Shown here piece by piece: positions 27,262-35,435 of a DNA stretch of 64,000 bases (position 1 is its first letter; every line of letters starts with the position of its first letter). Source of the stretch: Mucilaginibacter sp. SG564 (lineage in GTDB: Bacteria; Bacteroidota; Bacteroidia; Sphingobacteriales; Sphingobacteriaceae); NCBI RefSeq assembly GCF_013149275.1, contig NZ_JABGNA010000017.1, forward strand, positions 1 through 64,000, in the 5' to 3' direction. Under the pieces are notes generated by a model. That model saw only the letters and a list, made by a program, of their open reading frames with translations, made no database searches and was not told the DNA's origin. A program made the position numbers and the translations under genes.

Positions 27262-27312
27262 CTCATGATAGAAGCTCTCTTGGTTCTTAATTCTCAACTC
27301 TTGCCTCTTAAC
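27214..27312. repeat. Intergenic hairpin repeat, AAGAGTCAAGAATCAAG family (degenerate arms)
   Basis: The left arm 27214-27246 and right arm 27276-27312 are imperfect reverse complements (core TTGAGAAT/ATTCTCAA exact, other differences mostly transitions). It lies across the 3' end of one GT4 gene and ends 5 nt before the ATG of the next. Confidence 0.82.
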
Positions 27313-27317
27313 AAACT

Positions 27318-28478
27318 ATGCGCTTAGCCATTATAACTACCCACCCGGTACAATATTACGCCCCGGTTTTTAAATTGCTGGCCGAAAGCCCGGGTATGGA
27401 GGTCAGGGTGTTTTATACCTGGGGCGAAAAAGCTATGGAAAAGTTTGATCCCGGGTTCGGCCAAAAAGTCGATTGGGATATCCCGTTATTACAGGGGTAT
27501 GATTTTGAATGGGTAAGCAACACGGCATCAGATCCGGGCTCGCATCACCGCAATGGTATTGTCAATCCGGGATTGATCGATCAGATCAATCAATGGCAGC
27601 CCGATGCCTTACTGGTATATGGCTGGGCTTATCACAGTCACTTAAAAGCTATTCGTTATTACCATCATAAACTACCCATATATTTCAGGGGCGACTCTAC
27701 CCTGCTCGATATAAAACCCGGCATCCGTGCGTTTCTAAGATCCATTTTCTTAAAATGGGTTTATCGCTATATCGATCATGCTTTTTATGTGGGCGCCAAT
27801 AATAAAACCTATTTTAAAAAATACGGATTGACAGACCAACAGCTAACCTTTGCCCCGCACTCGATAGATAACGGAAGATTTGGCATCGACAGGCATAAAG
27901 AAGCTTTAAGCCTACGGCAAAAGTTGGGCATCCCAGAATATGATACCCTGGTACTTTTCGCGGGTAAATTTGAAGACAAAAAGTCACCACAATTATTGAT
28001 CGATGCTTTTCTGGCATTAAATAAACCAACCGTACACTTATTATTGGTAGGGGGTGGTATTTTGGAAATACCTTTAAAAACAAGGGCCAGCATCAACAGG
28101 CGTATCCACTTTATGGATTTTCAAAATCAATCCTATATGCCTGCAATTTATCAGGCTGCCGATCTTTTTTGCCTGCCATCCAAAGGTCCGGGTGAAACCT
28201 GGGGCCTCGCCGTTAATGAAGCCATGGCTGCCGGAGTGCCCGTGTTAGTATCTAACAAAGTGGGGTGCGCGGCCGATCTGATCACTCCGGAAATTACTGG
28301 TGATATTTTTGATCCGGAAAATTTATCTGATATTACCCAAAAACTCGGCGCACTTTTGAAAGACAAATCCCGGTTGAAAACTTTAGGAGCCAATGCCCAA
28401 ATTAAAATAGGCGACTGGAATTTCGACAAACAAGTAGCCGCCATTGTAAATACACTAAAGCACAACCATGCGAACTAA
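27318..28478 (+). CDS. Glycosyltransferase family 4
   Basis: A 386-residue GT-B enzyme: MRLAIITTHPVQYYAPVFKLL at the N-terminus, PIYFRGDSTLLD, FAGKFEDKKSPQLLIDA in the donor domain and the E-x7-E motif ETWGLAVNEAMAAG near residue 293. Catalytic features are intact. It overlaps the polymerase gene by 11 nt. The HPVQYYAP start is typical of a GT4 subgroup common in Bacteroidota polysaccharide loci. Confidence 0.9.
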   Translation: MRLAIITTHPVQYYAPVFKLLAESPGMEVRVFYTWGEKAMEKFDPGFGQKVDWDIPLLQGYDFEWVSNTASDPGSHHRNGIVNPGLIDQINQWQPDALLVYGWAYHSHLKAIRYYHHKLPIYFRGDSTLLDIKPGIRAFLRSIFLKWVYRYIDHAFYVGANNKTYFKKYGLTDQQLTFAPHSIDNGRFGIDRHKEALSLRQKLGIPEYDTLVLFAGKFEDKKSPQLLIDAFLALNKPTVHLLLVGGGILEIPLKTRASINRRIHFMDFQNQSYMPAIYQAADLFCLPSKGPGETWGLAVNEAMAAGVPVLVSNKVGCAADLITPEITGDIFDPENLSDITQKLGALLKDKSRLKTLGANAQIKIGDWNFDKQVAAIVNTLKHNHAN

Positions 28479-29874
28479 TCAGGCTCCGTTGGAGCGGTTT
28501 ATCGTATTATTTTTACCCTGGGGACTCTCCTTTTTATTAAAAGGCGATCCGGTGCTTTCCTATCTTATCGCCTGGCTGGGTTCGTTCCTGATATTCTGGC
28601 TCACATTAAGCGGTTGGGTAAAACCCCTCCCAGCCGACAGAAGCATAGCAGGCCAGTTAATGCGCCCCATCTTTTTAGTGCAGATCATTTTTGCCGGATA
28701 CATGGCCTGTACTTCCATTTTTTATTTTATGGATGTAATGGGTTATGAGAACTTTGTAAAACCAGGCTATATTCTGGTTGATCATGAAAAGCTGCTGCTC
28801 ACCGCGCAATGCCAGCGCTATTATTGCCTGGGCCATGCCGCTATGGTTTTAGGTATACTGGTATTTATGCAGTATCCTGTTAAAAAAATTTACCAGGTAG
28901 ATACGCAAAAGCTGGCCAATTTGCTCATGTTATTTGCTGTTGTCAGTTTCCCGGTATCTATTTTGTTTTTAAAAGTGCCGGGCTTGTCGCAATTCTATAA
29001 TCAGTTTAACTCGCTTAGCTTTATCGCGGGCACGCTGGCGCTGGCATTTGCCATTCCGCTAAAAAAAGTAGGCAACACCCTTATTTGTCTTGGTTTTTAT
29101 TGTTTTAACTTTTATCAATCGCTCCTATCTGGGTTTAAAGAACCGATTATTATAAGCGTAATGGTGCTAGGAATATTTTTGTACCCAAGTTATAAAAAAG
29201 CAGTCACCTTTACTTTTATCCCTTTACTGCTGTTGCTATTTATTCTTTTACCTACTTATAACCGTGTTTTCAGGCAAAATGCATGGTCGGGTAACAGCAA
29301 CGCCACCGAAGCCAGTCAGCTGGCATTGGATGCTACCCTAAACAGCGATCCAGATGATGATGACTCCAACTGGTCGTTTTTGGTAAACCGCTTAAGCGAA
29401 ATAGATATGTTTACACATTTTGTACAATCAACCCCTAAACAGGTTGATTATTATGGTTTAACGCTGCTTAAACAATCGGGAACCGCCATCATCCCCCGTA
29501 TATTCTGGCCTACAAAACCCATTACCGAAGAAATGATCATGGAACGCGTTTACAACGCCGGGGTTATTAACCGTTTCTCCAATGTATCGGCAAAACCCGC
29601 GTTTATAGTCGACGCTTATCTTTCGGGCGGAGCTTTGGGTATCATTTTATGTTTGTTTGTCTACGGGGCCGTTGCTCAGCTCATCGCTTTACAGGCCGAA
29701 AAGCTTTTTGGAGGCTATATCCTGGGTACCGCGCTTATTTTCAGCGGCCTATTCCAGATCATGTGGCGCGGGCTTAGTTTTGAGTTTTTGATCAACAGCG
29801 TTTTCTGGAGTTATATTACCATGCTCATCATTCATAAAATACTTACGGCAACCCATATCCTGCAAAAGGCTTGA
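28468..29874 (+). CDS. Wzy-like polysaccharide polymerase (polytopic membrane protein)
   Basis: A 468-residue protein with ten or more hydrophobic segments and one large hydrophilic loop (about residues 265-355). The loop and what follows it contain RIFWPTKP and AYLSGGALG, features of oligosaccharide repeat-unit polymerases. It sits four genes upstream-to-downstream of a GT2-exosortase fusion. Bacteroidota exosortase loci are known to carry a dedicated Wzy-like protein, and this fits that role. It would join repeat units at the periplasmic face. Polymerases are too divergent for a firm assignment. Confidence 0.75.
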   Translation: MRTNQAPLERFIVLFLPWGLSFLLKGDPVLSYLIAWLGSFLIFWLTLSGWVKPLPADRSIAGQLMRPIFLVQIIFAGYMACTSIFYFMDVMGYENFVKPGYILVDHEKLLLTAQCQRYYCLGHAAMVLGILVFMQYPVKKIYQVDTQKLANLLMLFAVVSFPVSILFLKVPGLSQFYNQFNSLSFIAGTLALAFAIPLKKVGNTLICLGFYCFNFYQSLLSGFKEPIIISVMVLGIFLYPSYKKAVTFTFIPLLLLLFILLPTYNRVFRQNAWSGNSNATEASQLALDATLNSDPDDDDSNWSFLVNRLSEIDMFTHFVQSTPKQVDYYGLTLLKQSGTAIIPRIFWPTKPITEEMIMERVYNAGVINRFSNVSAKPAFIVDAYLSGGALGIILCLFVYGAVAQLIALQAEKLFGGYILGTALIFSGLFQIMWRGLSFEFLINSVFWSYITMLIIHKILTATHILQKA

Positions 29875-31019
29875 AAATTTTACAGATCTCTGCTTCATAC
29901 AAACCCGCGCTTATTTACGGCGGCCCCATCATGTCGGTATCCATGTTATGCCAACAACTGGTTACAGCAGGCTTCGACATCATGGTATATACCACAACCG
30001 CTAACGGAACCCTTGAGTTGCCGGTAGCGCCCAATAAAGCGGTAACTGTAGATGGTGTTACAGTTATCTATTTTAAGCGGATCACTAAAGATCATACCCA
30101 TTTTTCACCGGCCTTGTTAAAATCCGTTTGGCAAAATGTTAAACAATATGATGTGGTGCACATCCAGGCCTGGTGGAATTTGGTTTCGGTTTTGTCCTGT
30201 CTCATAGCTGTGTGGCGCAGGGTGCCCGTTGTGATCTCGGCCAGGGGAACATTAAGCCCTTATTCCTTTCAAAACAAAAACAAGGGCATTAAAAAAACCA
30301 TTCATCATCTGTTTACCAAACCACTGTTCAAACGCTCGTACTGTCATGTAACTACCCAGAGAGAACAGGAAGCGATGCTGAGCCTGGTTCGGCCCAAAAG
30401 TATTTTTAATATTGCCAACCTGGTTAAGCTACCTTTGATCAATCGTGCTACTGATAGCAACCATCAGGGATCCGTATTCAAATTAATTTTCCTTTCGCGG
30501 ATAGAAGAAAAAAAAGGATTGGATATATTGATCAACGCCTTACCTTATTTAACCTTCCCCTTTACATTAACCATAGCCGGTGATGGCGACAGCAGATATA
30601 TAGCTGAATTGAAAAAATTGGCCAAAAGCAATGGTCACGAGCAAAGCATAAACTGGCTGGGCTTTCAAAACGAAAACAAGTTTGAGCTTTTAAAAGGAAA
30701 CAATTTGCTGGTATTACCCTCTTACGATGAAAATTTTGGAAACGTGGTTATTGAGAGCTTAAGCCAGGGAACAGCCGTTTTGTTAAGCGAATTTGTAGGG
30801 CTATCAACATATGTAGTTGAAAAAAGCCTGGGCTGGCAATGTGAACCTAACAGCCGCGCGTTTGCCAGGCAGTTGAATCTGATCAACAGGCAACGGGCTG
30901 AGTTAACCCGTATCCGGGCAGCGGCCCCATCAATAATTGCAGCCGATTTTGATAAAAACAACCTGATCAACCAATACCTGAACATGTATACCAACATCAT
31001 TAACCATGGCCGATTATAA
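29871..31019 (+). CDS. Glycosyltransferase family 4
   Basis: A 382-residue GT-B enzyme starting at TTG 29871, overlapping the polymerase TGA. It has MKILQISASYKPALIYGGPIMS, where GGP is the phosphate-binding loop, FLSRIEEKKGLDILI, and a modified E-x7-E motif, ENFGNVVIESLSQG. This N-terminus is typical of GT4 proteins that come with Wzy-like polymerases in Bacteroidota. It overlaps the next methyltransferase gene by 14 nt. Confidence 0.9.
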   Translation: MKILQISASYKPALIYGGPIMSVSMLCQQLVTAGFDIMVYTTTANGTLELPVAPNKAVTVDGVTVIYFKRITKDHTHFSPALLKSVWQNVKQYDVVHIQAWWNLVSVLSCLIAVWRRVPVVISARGTLSPYSFQNKNKGIKKTIHHLFTKPLFKRSYCHVTTQREQEAMLSLVRPKSIFNIANLVKLPLINRATDSNHQGSVFKLIFLSRIEEKKGLDILINALPYLTFPFTLTIAGDGDSRYIAELKKLAKSNGHEQSINWLGFQNENKFELLKGNNLLVLPSYDENFGNVVIESLSQGTAVLLSEFVGLSTYVVEKSLGWQCEPNSRAFARQLNLINRQRAELTRIRAAAPSIIAADFDKNNLINQYLNMYTNIINHGRL

Positions 31020-31626
31020 CGACTATGGCTATCATCACGACCAACCAACGCATAACTTAAGCTATCAGATCCACGACCTGCTTGGCATGCTCGATCAATC
31101 GCGGCATCGTAACATACTTGATCTGGGATGCGGTAATGGTTACCTGGTGAACTATTTAATTGAGCAAGGCTATAATGCTTACGGAACCGATGCCTCTGCA
31201 CAAGGTATAGACATTGCCAGACAAAAAAATCCGGATCGCTTTTTTGTGCAAGACCTGTCCTCGGATAATTTACCAGAGCCATTACAAAACATACCTTTTG
31301 ATATCATTATCACTACCGAGGTTATTGAACATTTGTACAATCCCGAGGCGTTTATCCTGTTCTGCAAAAAACAGCTTAAAGAAGGCGGAGAGTTAGTGGT
31401 ATCAACCCCATATCATGGTTATTTAAAAAACCTGGTGCTCAGTATTTTTAACAAATGGGACAGCCACATGGATCCGCTCTGGCTGGGCGGGCATATTAAA
31501 TTATGGTCAAAAAAAACACTGAGCCAGGCATTGTCAAATGCCGGTTTTACCGTTACTTCGTTTAAAGGTAACGGACGCTGGCCTTATTTATGGAAATCAA
31601 TGTTGATAAAAGCTAAATTGAATTGA
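31006..31626 (+). CDS. Class I SAM-dependent methyltransferase (UbiG-like fold)
   Basis: A 206-residue methyltransferase with motif I NILDLGCGNGYLVNYL near residue 35, IIITTEVIEHLYNPE (motif III region) and GGELVVSTPYHGYLKN. The long stretch after motif III is typical of sugar or lipid O-methyltransferases of the Methyltransf_11/23 groups. It is translationally coupled to the GT4 gene before it and the GT2-exosortase gene after it (4-nt overlap), so it probably modifies the same glycan or its carrier. Confidence 0.85.
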   Translation: MADYNDYGYHHDQPTHNLSYQIHDLLGMLDQSRHRNILDLGCGNGYLVNYLIEQGYNAYGTDASAQGIDIARQKNPDRFFVQDLSSDNLPEPLQNIPFDIIITTEVIEHLYNPEAFILFCKKQLKEGGELVVSTPYHGYLKNLVLSIFNKWDSHMDPLWLGGHIKLWSKKTLSQALSNAGFTVTSFKGNGRWPYLWKSMLIKAKLN

Positions 31627-33044
31627 TGGTTCCGTATTCGATCATCATACTTACTTATAACGAGGACCTGCATTTACCCCGTTTACTGGAGTCGATAACT
31701 CCACTGAGCGCGCCTGTTTTTATACTGGACTCGGGCAGTACCGATCAAACCATCCAAATAGCGCAACAAGCCGGGGCGGTTATACAACAGCACCCCTTTG
31801 AAAACCATCCCAAACAATGGGACCATGCGTTAAAGAGCTTTGATATACAAACCCCCTGGGTTATTTGCTTTGATGCCGACCAGATAGTTACCCCGGAGCT
31901 AAAAGAGCTGCTCCTGAATTTTAATGATGCAGAATACCGGGATATTGACGGCATCTACTTTAACCGGAAAAATTTTTTCAAGGGCCGCTGGATAAAACAT
32001 GGAGGATACTACCCTATCTATCTGCTCAAAATGTTCAGGTATAAGGTTGGGTACTCCGACCTGAATGAGGGGATGGACCACCGTTTCATCGTTCCGGGCA
32101 AAACCACAGTTTGGAAAAGCGGCCATATTTTAGAGGAAAATCTGAAAGAAAACAATATCAGCTTTTGGATAGATAAACATAACCGTTACAGCGACCTGGC
32201 GGCGCGCGAAGAGGTAGAACGCATGCAAAACCTCAGGCATCAAACCATTAAACCAAACCTGTTGGGCTCGCCCGATGAACGTACCGCCTGGCTTAAGCGC
32301 TTATGGTGGCAATTACCAAGATATTTACGCCCATGGTTGTACTTTGGTTACCGCATGACTTTTCAGTTGGGGGTACTGGACGGGCGTACGGGTATCATAT
32401 TTCATTTTTTACAGGGATTCTGGTTCCGGCTTATTATTGATGTAAAAATTGATGAAATACTTAGCTCCAATAAAAAAAGGTCTGCCGGTGATCAGATCTC
32501 CCCTATAAAATTCGCTTTAAAGTTTATCATCCTATTTCTGTTATTTTATTATTTCAATATCCTGTTCCTGGGTTTAACCAGTCATGGCAATCATTATAAT
32601 GCTTTTTTAGCCACATATTTAAATTACATACAGGCTTTGCGCTCCCTTTTACTATCGGGCAGTGCCTTTGTACTTAGGGTAATGGGGTTTGATGTGATTC
32701 ATAATCAACTTGATCTGTTAGTAGCAGGCAAAGGCTCTATCCGCTTAGCCTATGATTGCCTGGGGCTGGGGGTAATGAGCTTTTTTTCGGCCTTTGTGAT
32801 CGCTTATCCCAAACAGTTAAAATCCAAACTCCTGTTTTTGATCCTGGGATTATTTGGTATCCAGTTTTTAAACATTATCAGGTTTGTGCTGTTAGCCTTG
32901 TTTTGGAGTAAAAAAACAAACGGGATATTTGATCATCATACTATTTTTAATATTGTTATCTATTTATTGATTTTGATCAGTCTTTACTTTTGGGTAAAAA
33001 GAGAGCCAAGAGTTAAGAATCAAGAGTCAAGAACCAGGAGTTAA
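31623..33044 (+). CDS. Fusion: GT2 glycosyltransferase plus exosortase/archaeosortase domain
   Basis: A 473-residue two-domain protein. Residues 1-285 are a WaaE/KdtX-like GT2: SIIILTYNEDLHLPRLL, DSGSTD at 36-41, FDADQ at 83-87. Residues about 296-458 form a multi-helix membrane domain with the exosortase triad: Cys379 in YDCLGLGVMSFFSAF, Arg420 in FLNIIRFVLL and His438/439 in FDHHTIFN. Exosortases are transpeptidase-like membrane enzymes that process C-terminal sorting signals in exopolysaccharide producers. The last 13 residues come from a repeat arm. No substrate protein with a recognisable sorting tail was found in the window. The two domains are in one frame without any stop. Confidence 0.88.
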   Translation: MMVPYSIIILTYNEDLHLPRLLESITPLSAPVFILDSGSTDQTIQIAQQAGAVIQQHPFENHPKQWDHALKSFDIQTPWVICFDADQIVTPELKELLLNFNDAEYRDIDGIYFNRKNFFKGRWIKHGGYYPIYLLKMFRYKVGYSDLNEGMDHRFIVPGKTTVWKSGHILEENLKENNISFWIDKHNRYSDLAAREEVERMQNLRHQTIKPNLLGSPDERTAWLKRLWWQLPRYLRPWLYFGYRMTFQLGVLDGRTGIIFHFLQGFWFRLIIDVKIDEILSSNKKRSAGDQISPIKFALKFIILFLLFYYFNILFLGLTSHGNHYNAFLATYLNYIQALRSLLLSGSAFVLRVMGFDVIHNQLDLLVAGKGSIRLAYDCLGLGVMSFFSAFVIAYPKQLKSKLLFLILGLFGIQFLNIIRFVLLALFWSKKTNGIFDHHTIFNIVIYLLILISLYFWVKREPRVKNQESRTRS

Positions 33045-33149
33045 GGGTCAAGATAAAGGCGAAACAAATGATCTAAAAAAACTTATTCCTTTATTGAAAT
33101 TATAAACAAGTGCGAGGTACTTTTTCTTGACTCTTGATTCTTAACTCTC
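33001..33149. repeat. Intergenic hairpin repeat, AAGAGTCAAGAATCAAG family, 25-bp perfect arms
   Basis: The left arm 33009-33033 and right arm 33124-33148 are exact reverse complements over 25 nt, with a 90-nt spacer. The left arm continues with further degenerate units to 33053. The left arm encodes the last residues and stop of the exosortase fusion gene. Confidence 0.92.
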
Positions 33150-33161
33150 TTATCAAAACGT

Positions 33162-33722
33162 ATGCATAAAACCGACCTGTCTACTTATAACAATTCGCCT
33201 TTTCATCCGGGTGGCAATGCTGTAAAAAGGTTATTATGGTTTTATGTGAATGCACTGTTCTTTAAAACCAGCCTGGTGCCCATCAATGGGTTCAAGGTGT
33301 TTCTGCTACGGCTATTTGGCGCGAAGGTGGGCAAAAATGTAACCATTAAACCATGTGTTAATATCAAATATCCCTGGCACCTGCGTGTTGGTGATCAAAG
33401 CTGGATAGGCGAAAAGGTATGGATAGATAATCTTGTCGGCGTCAGCATCGGCAGCCACGCATGCCTTTCGCAGGGGGTGGTGTTGCTCACCGGCAGTCAC
33501 GATTATAAAAAAACAAGTTTTAACCTGATAACCAAACCACTTATTATAGAAGATGGAGCCTGGATAGGTGCCGGCGCCATAGTAAACCTGGGGATAACCG
33601 TTGCCAGCCATGCCGTACTAACCAGCGGCTCCGTAGCTACCCAAAACCTCGATGCCTACAGCGTTTACCAGGGTAATCCAGCCGTCAAGATCCGCGACCG
33701 TATTATTACACATCAAACCTAA
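33162..33722 (+). CDS. WcaF-like hexapeptide acetyltransferase
   Basis: A 186-residue left-handed beta-helix acetyltransferase very like colanic-acid WcaF: NSPFHPGGNAVKRLLWFYVN, then SLVPINGFKVFLLRLFGAKVG, IKYPWHLRVGDQSWIGE, and the closing YSVYQGNPAVKIRDR. It would transfer acetyl from acetyl-CoA to a sugar hydroxyl in the cytoplasm. It is separated from the exosortase fusion only by a hairpin repeat, and lies 8 nt before the next membrane-protein gene. It is the second acyltransferase of this type in the locus. Confidence 0.88.
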   Translation: MHKTDLSTYNNSPFHPGGNAVKRLLWFYVNALFFKTSLVPINGFKVFLLRLFGAKVGKNVTIKPCVNIKYPWHLRVGDQSWIGEKVWIDNLVGVSIGSHACLSQGVVLLTGSHDYKKTSFNLITKPLIIEDGAWIGAGAIVNLGITVASHAVLTSGSVATQNLDAYSVYQGNPAVKIRDRIITHQT

Positions 33723-33730
33723 GCTCATTT

Positions 33731-35302
33731 ATGTCAGTGCAAAAGTCTCACATCCACCAAATTATTTTAGCTGCCCTGGGTATCCTGGTACTTATCCTGG
33801 GTATCATGATATACCTGTATCCCACGTCTATTTTTCCGGATTCCTGTTGGGGTTTCCAGGTGCTGCGCGCCATGCAAATGGGTGGCGGCTTTAACATGGT
33901 CATAAAACCCGATCCGGCCGATGTAGCTAAAAACTCCGCTGAGTTTTTGGCTTGGTGGTCACCGGGTCAATATCTTTTTCCTTACGTTTTTAAATTGCTT
34001 TTAGGCATCAATACCGGTAAGGCTGCCGCGGTTACTGTTATCTTGTTCAGCCTGTCGGGTTTGGCTGGCTTTTACCTGCTTTTCAAAAAAGTGGGATTTA
34101 CACCGCTTGTGGCGGCTGTAAGTGTATTGGTTATTGCTTGCCAGCAAGCCTTTATAGTACCCTATATTTTTTATAATGGCGGCGAGATCCTGCTTTTCGG
34201 CTTCGCCGGATGGTTTCTGTATGGTTGCGCGGCTATTGATAAACCAGGATGGAAAATAGTTGTATTCCTGATACTTTCGGGCTGGATTGGCTTTTGCTGC
34301 AAATCATCGTTTTTATGGGTATACGGAGCAGGCTGCGTTTATTTATGGATCAACTTATCCTCCGGTCAAACCAGTTTTTGGGGGTGGGTAAAAAAAGGGT
34401 TCTGGATAGGTATACCAGCTGTGCTGTCATTGGTTACAATATACAAGTTTTACCTATCCAAAGGCGGTACACCCGCCTCGGGTGCCGGTGGCATCAAACT
34501 GGCCTGGGAAACCTTCAGCTTCCCACTAGCCTCACCTATATTGGCCGGTTTTTCTGTTGATGATATCGTGGGCGGCTTGATATATCATGATGATGCTCCT
34601 TTGCTAAGCCATTTTTGGTCGGTATTCACCGTGGTATTGACCGCGATATTAAGTGTTTTGTTGGTTATACGGATAGTGCGTAAAGTGCCGAATAAAAAAT
34701 ACGCCTTAATGCTTATGGTTTTTTATGCCGTTGCCACATTGTTTTTTGGCTATAACTTTTTAAAACAAGCGTACATATCTTACGAAGCCAGGCACCTGCG
34801 CTTAATTGGCCTGTTAATTATACCGGGTGTGGTTTATTTAGTAGGCCAGAGCAGTATATTTTACAAGGCTGCATTTGGTTTTCTTTGTATGATGATCGCC
34901 TTTTTTAGCTTTACCTATTTTGTACCGGGCTACCTGCAAAACAAAAACGTAAATGCCAGGGGTACATCGGGGTTGGCCCAAATGTTTATTGATCAGCCAT
35001 CACTGAACTACATTACGGATCTCGACAAAAAGAACAACAACGCCATTTTTGTATTTACCAGTCCTGATCTGGGGTTGGAGATCAACCATAACCGTTTTAT
35101 TACTTTAAATCCTCTTGACACAGACAGCGATATTGAGGACGAGAGCTACGTGCATCGCGGCCACGCCGGACCACTATTTATCCTGCTCCCCGCAAGCTAT
35201 GCAGGCAAAAGATCAGACATCATGCTCAAATGTTTCCCGGATTATACAGACTTTAAAATGGATATGTTGAGTAAGGATTATGTGCTGTATTCAGCGAAGT
35301 AA
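33731..35302 (+). CDS. Polytopic membrane protein of unknown function, possible GT-C type
   Basis: A 523-residue protein with roughly ten hydrophobic helices and a soluble C-terminal part (about residues 410-523). After the first helix comes YPTSIFPDSCWGFQVLR, an acidic position where GT-C glycosyltransferases carry a catalytic Asp. I do not recognise a named family. It closes the polysaccharide locus, 8 nt after the WcaF-like gene, so a role in extracytoplasmic glycan assembly or modification is likely but unproven. A hairpin repeat separates it from the convergent obgE. Confidence 0.5.
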   Translation: MSVQKSHIHQIILAALGILVLILGIMIYLYPTSIFPDSCWGFQVLRAMQMGGGFNMVIKPDPADVAKNSAEFLAWWSPGQYLFPYVFKLLLGINTGKAAAVTVILFSLSGLAGFYLLFKKVGFTPLVAAVSVLVIACQQAFIVPYIFYNGGEILLFGFAGWFLYGCAAIDKPGWKIVVFLILSGWIGFCCKSSFLWVYGAGCVYLWINLSSGQTSFWGWVKKGFWIGIPAVLSLVTIYKFYLSKGGTPASGAGGIKLAWETFSFPLASPILAGFSVDDIVGGLIYHDDAPLLSHFWSVFTVVLTAILSVLLVIRIVRKVPNKKYALMLMVFYAVATLFFGYNFLKQAYISYEARHLRLIGLLIIPGVVYLVGQSSIFYKAAFGFLCMMIAFFSFTYFVPGYLQNKNVNARGTSGLAQMFIDQPSLNYITDLDKKNNNAIFVFTSPDLGLEINHNRFITLNPLDTDSDIEDESYVHRGHAGPLFILLPASYAGKRSDIMLKCFPDYTDFKMDMLSKDYVLYSAK

Positions 35303-35304
35303 AA

Positions 35305-35435
35305 AGAGAAGCAAGAGATAAGAGAGTCAAGAACCAAGAAATAAGAATCAGGATAAAGCGCAACTTGTGTTACACAGTAGAAAACATTTCTGATCTTGAT
35401 TCTTGACTCTTAATTTCTTGGTTCTTATCTCTAAG
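35305..35435. repeat. Convergent-gene hairpin repeat, AAGAGTCAAGAATCAAG family
   Basis: The arms 35305-35353 and 35389-35435 share several inverted segments, the longest exact one being AAGAACCAAGAAAT at 35329-35342 against 35413-35426, but the segment order differs between arms. It lies between convergent genes, where a stem could terminate both transcripts. Confidence 0.82.

Noticed and set aside
1..35302. Horizontal-transfer island borders for the polysaccharide locus
   Set aside because: No integrase, IS element or terminal repeat marks a border, and by eye base composition does not shift sharply at obgE.
4986..35435. Repeated AAGAGTCAAG / TATCAAGTAG units considered as CRISPR arrays
   Set aside because: The units are degenerate, directly abutting or inverted, with no equal-length unique spacers, and no cas gene is present.
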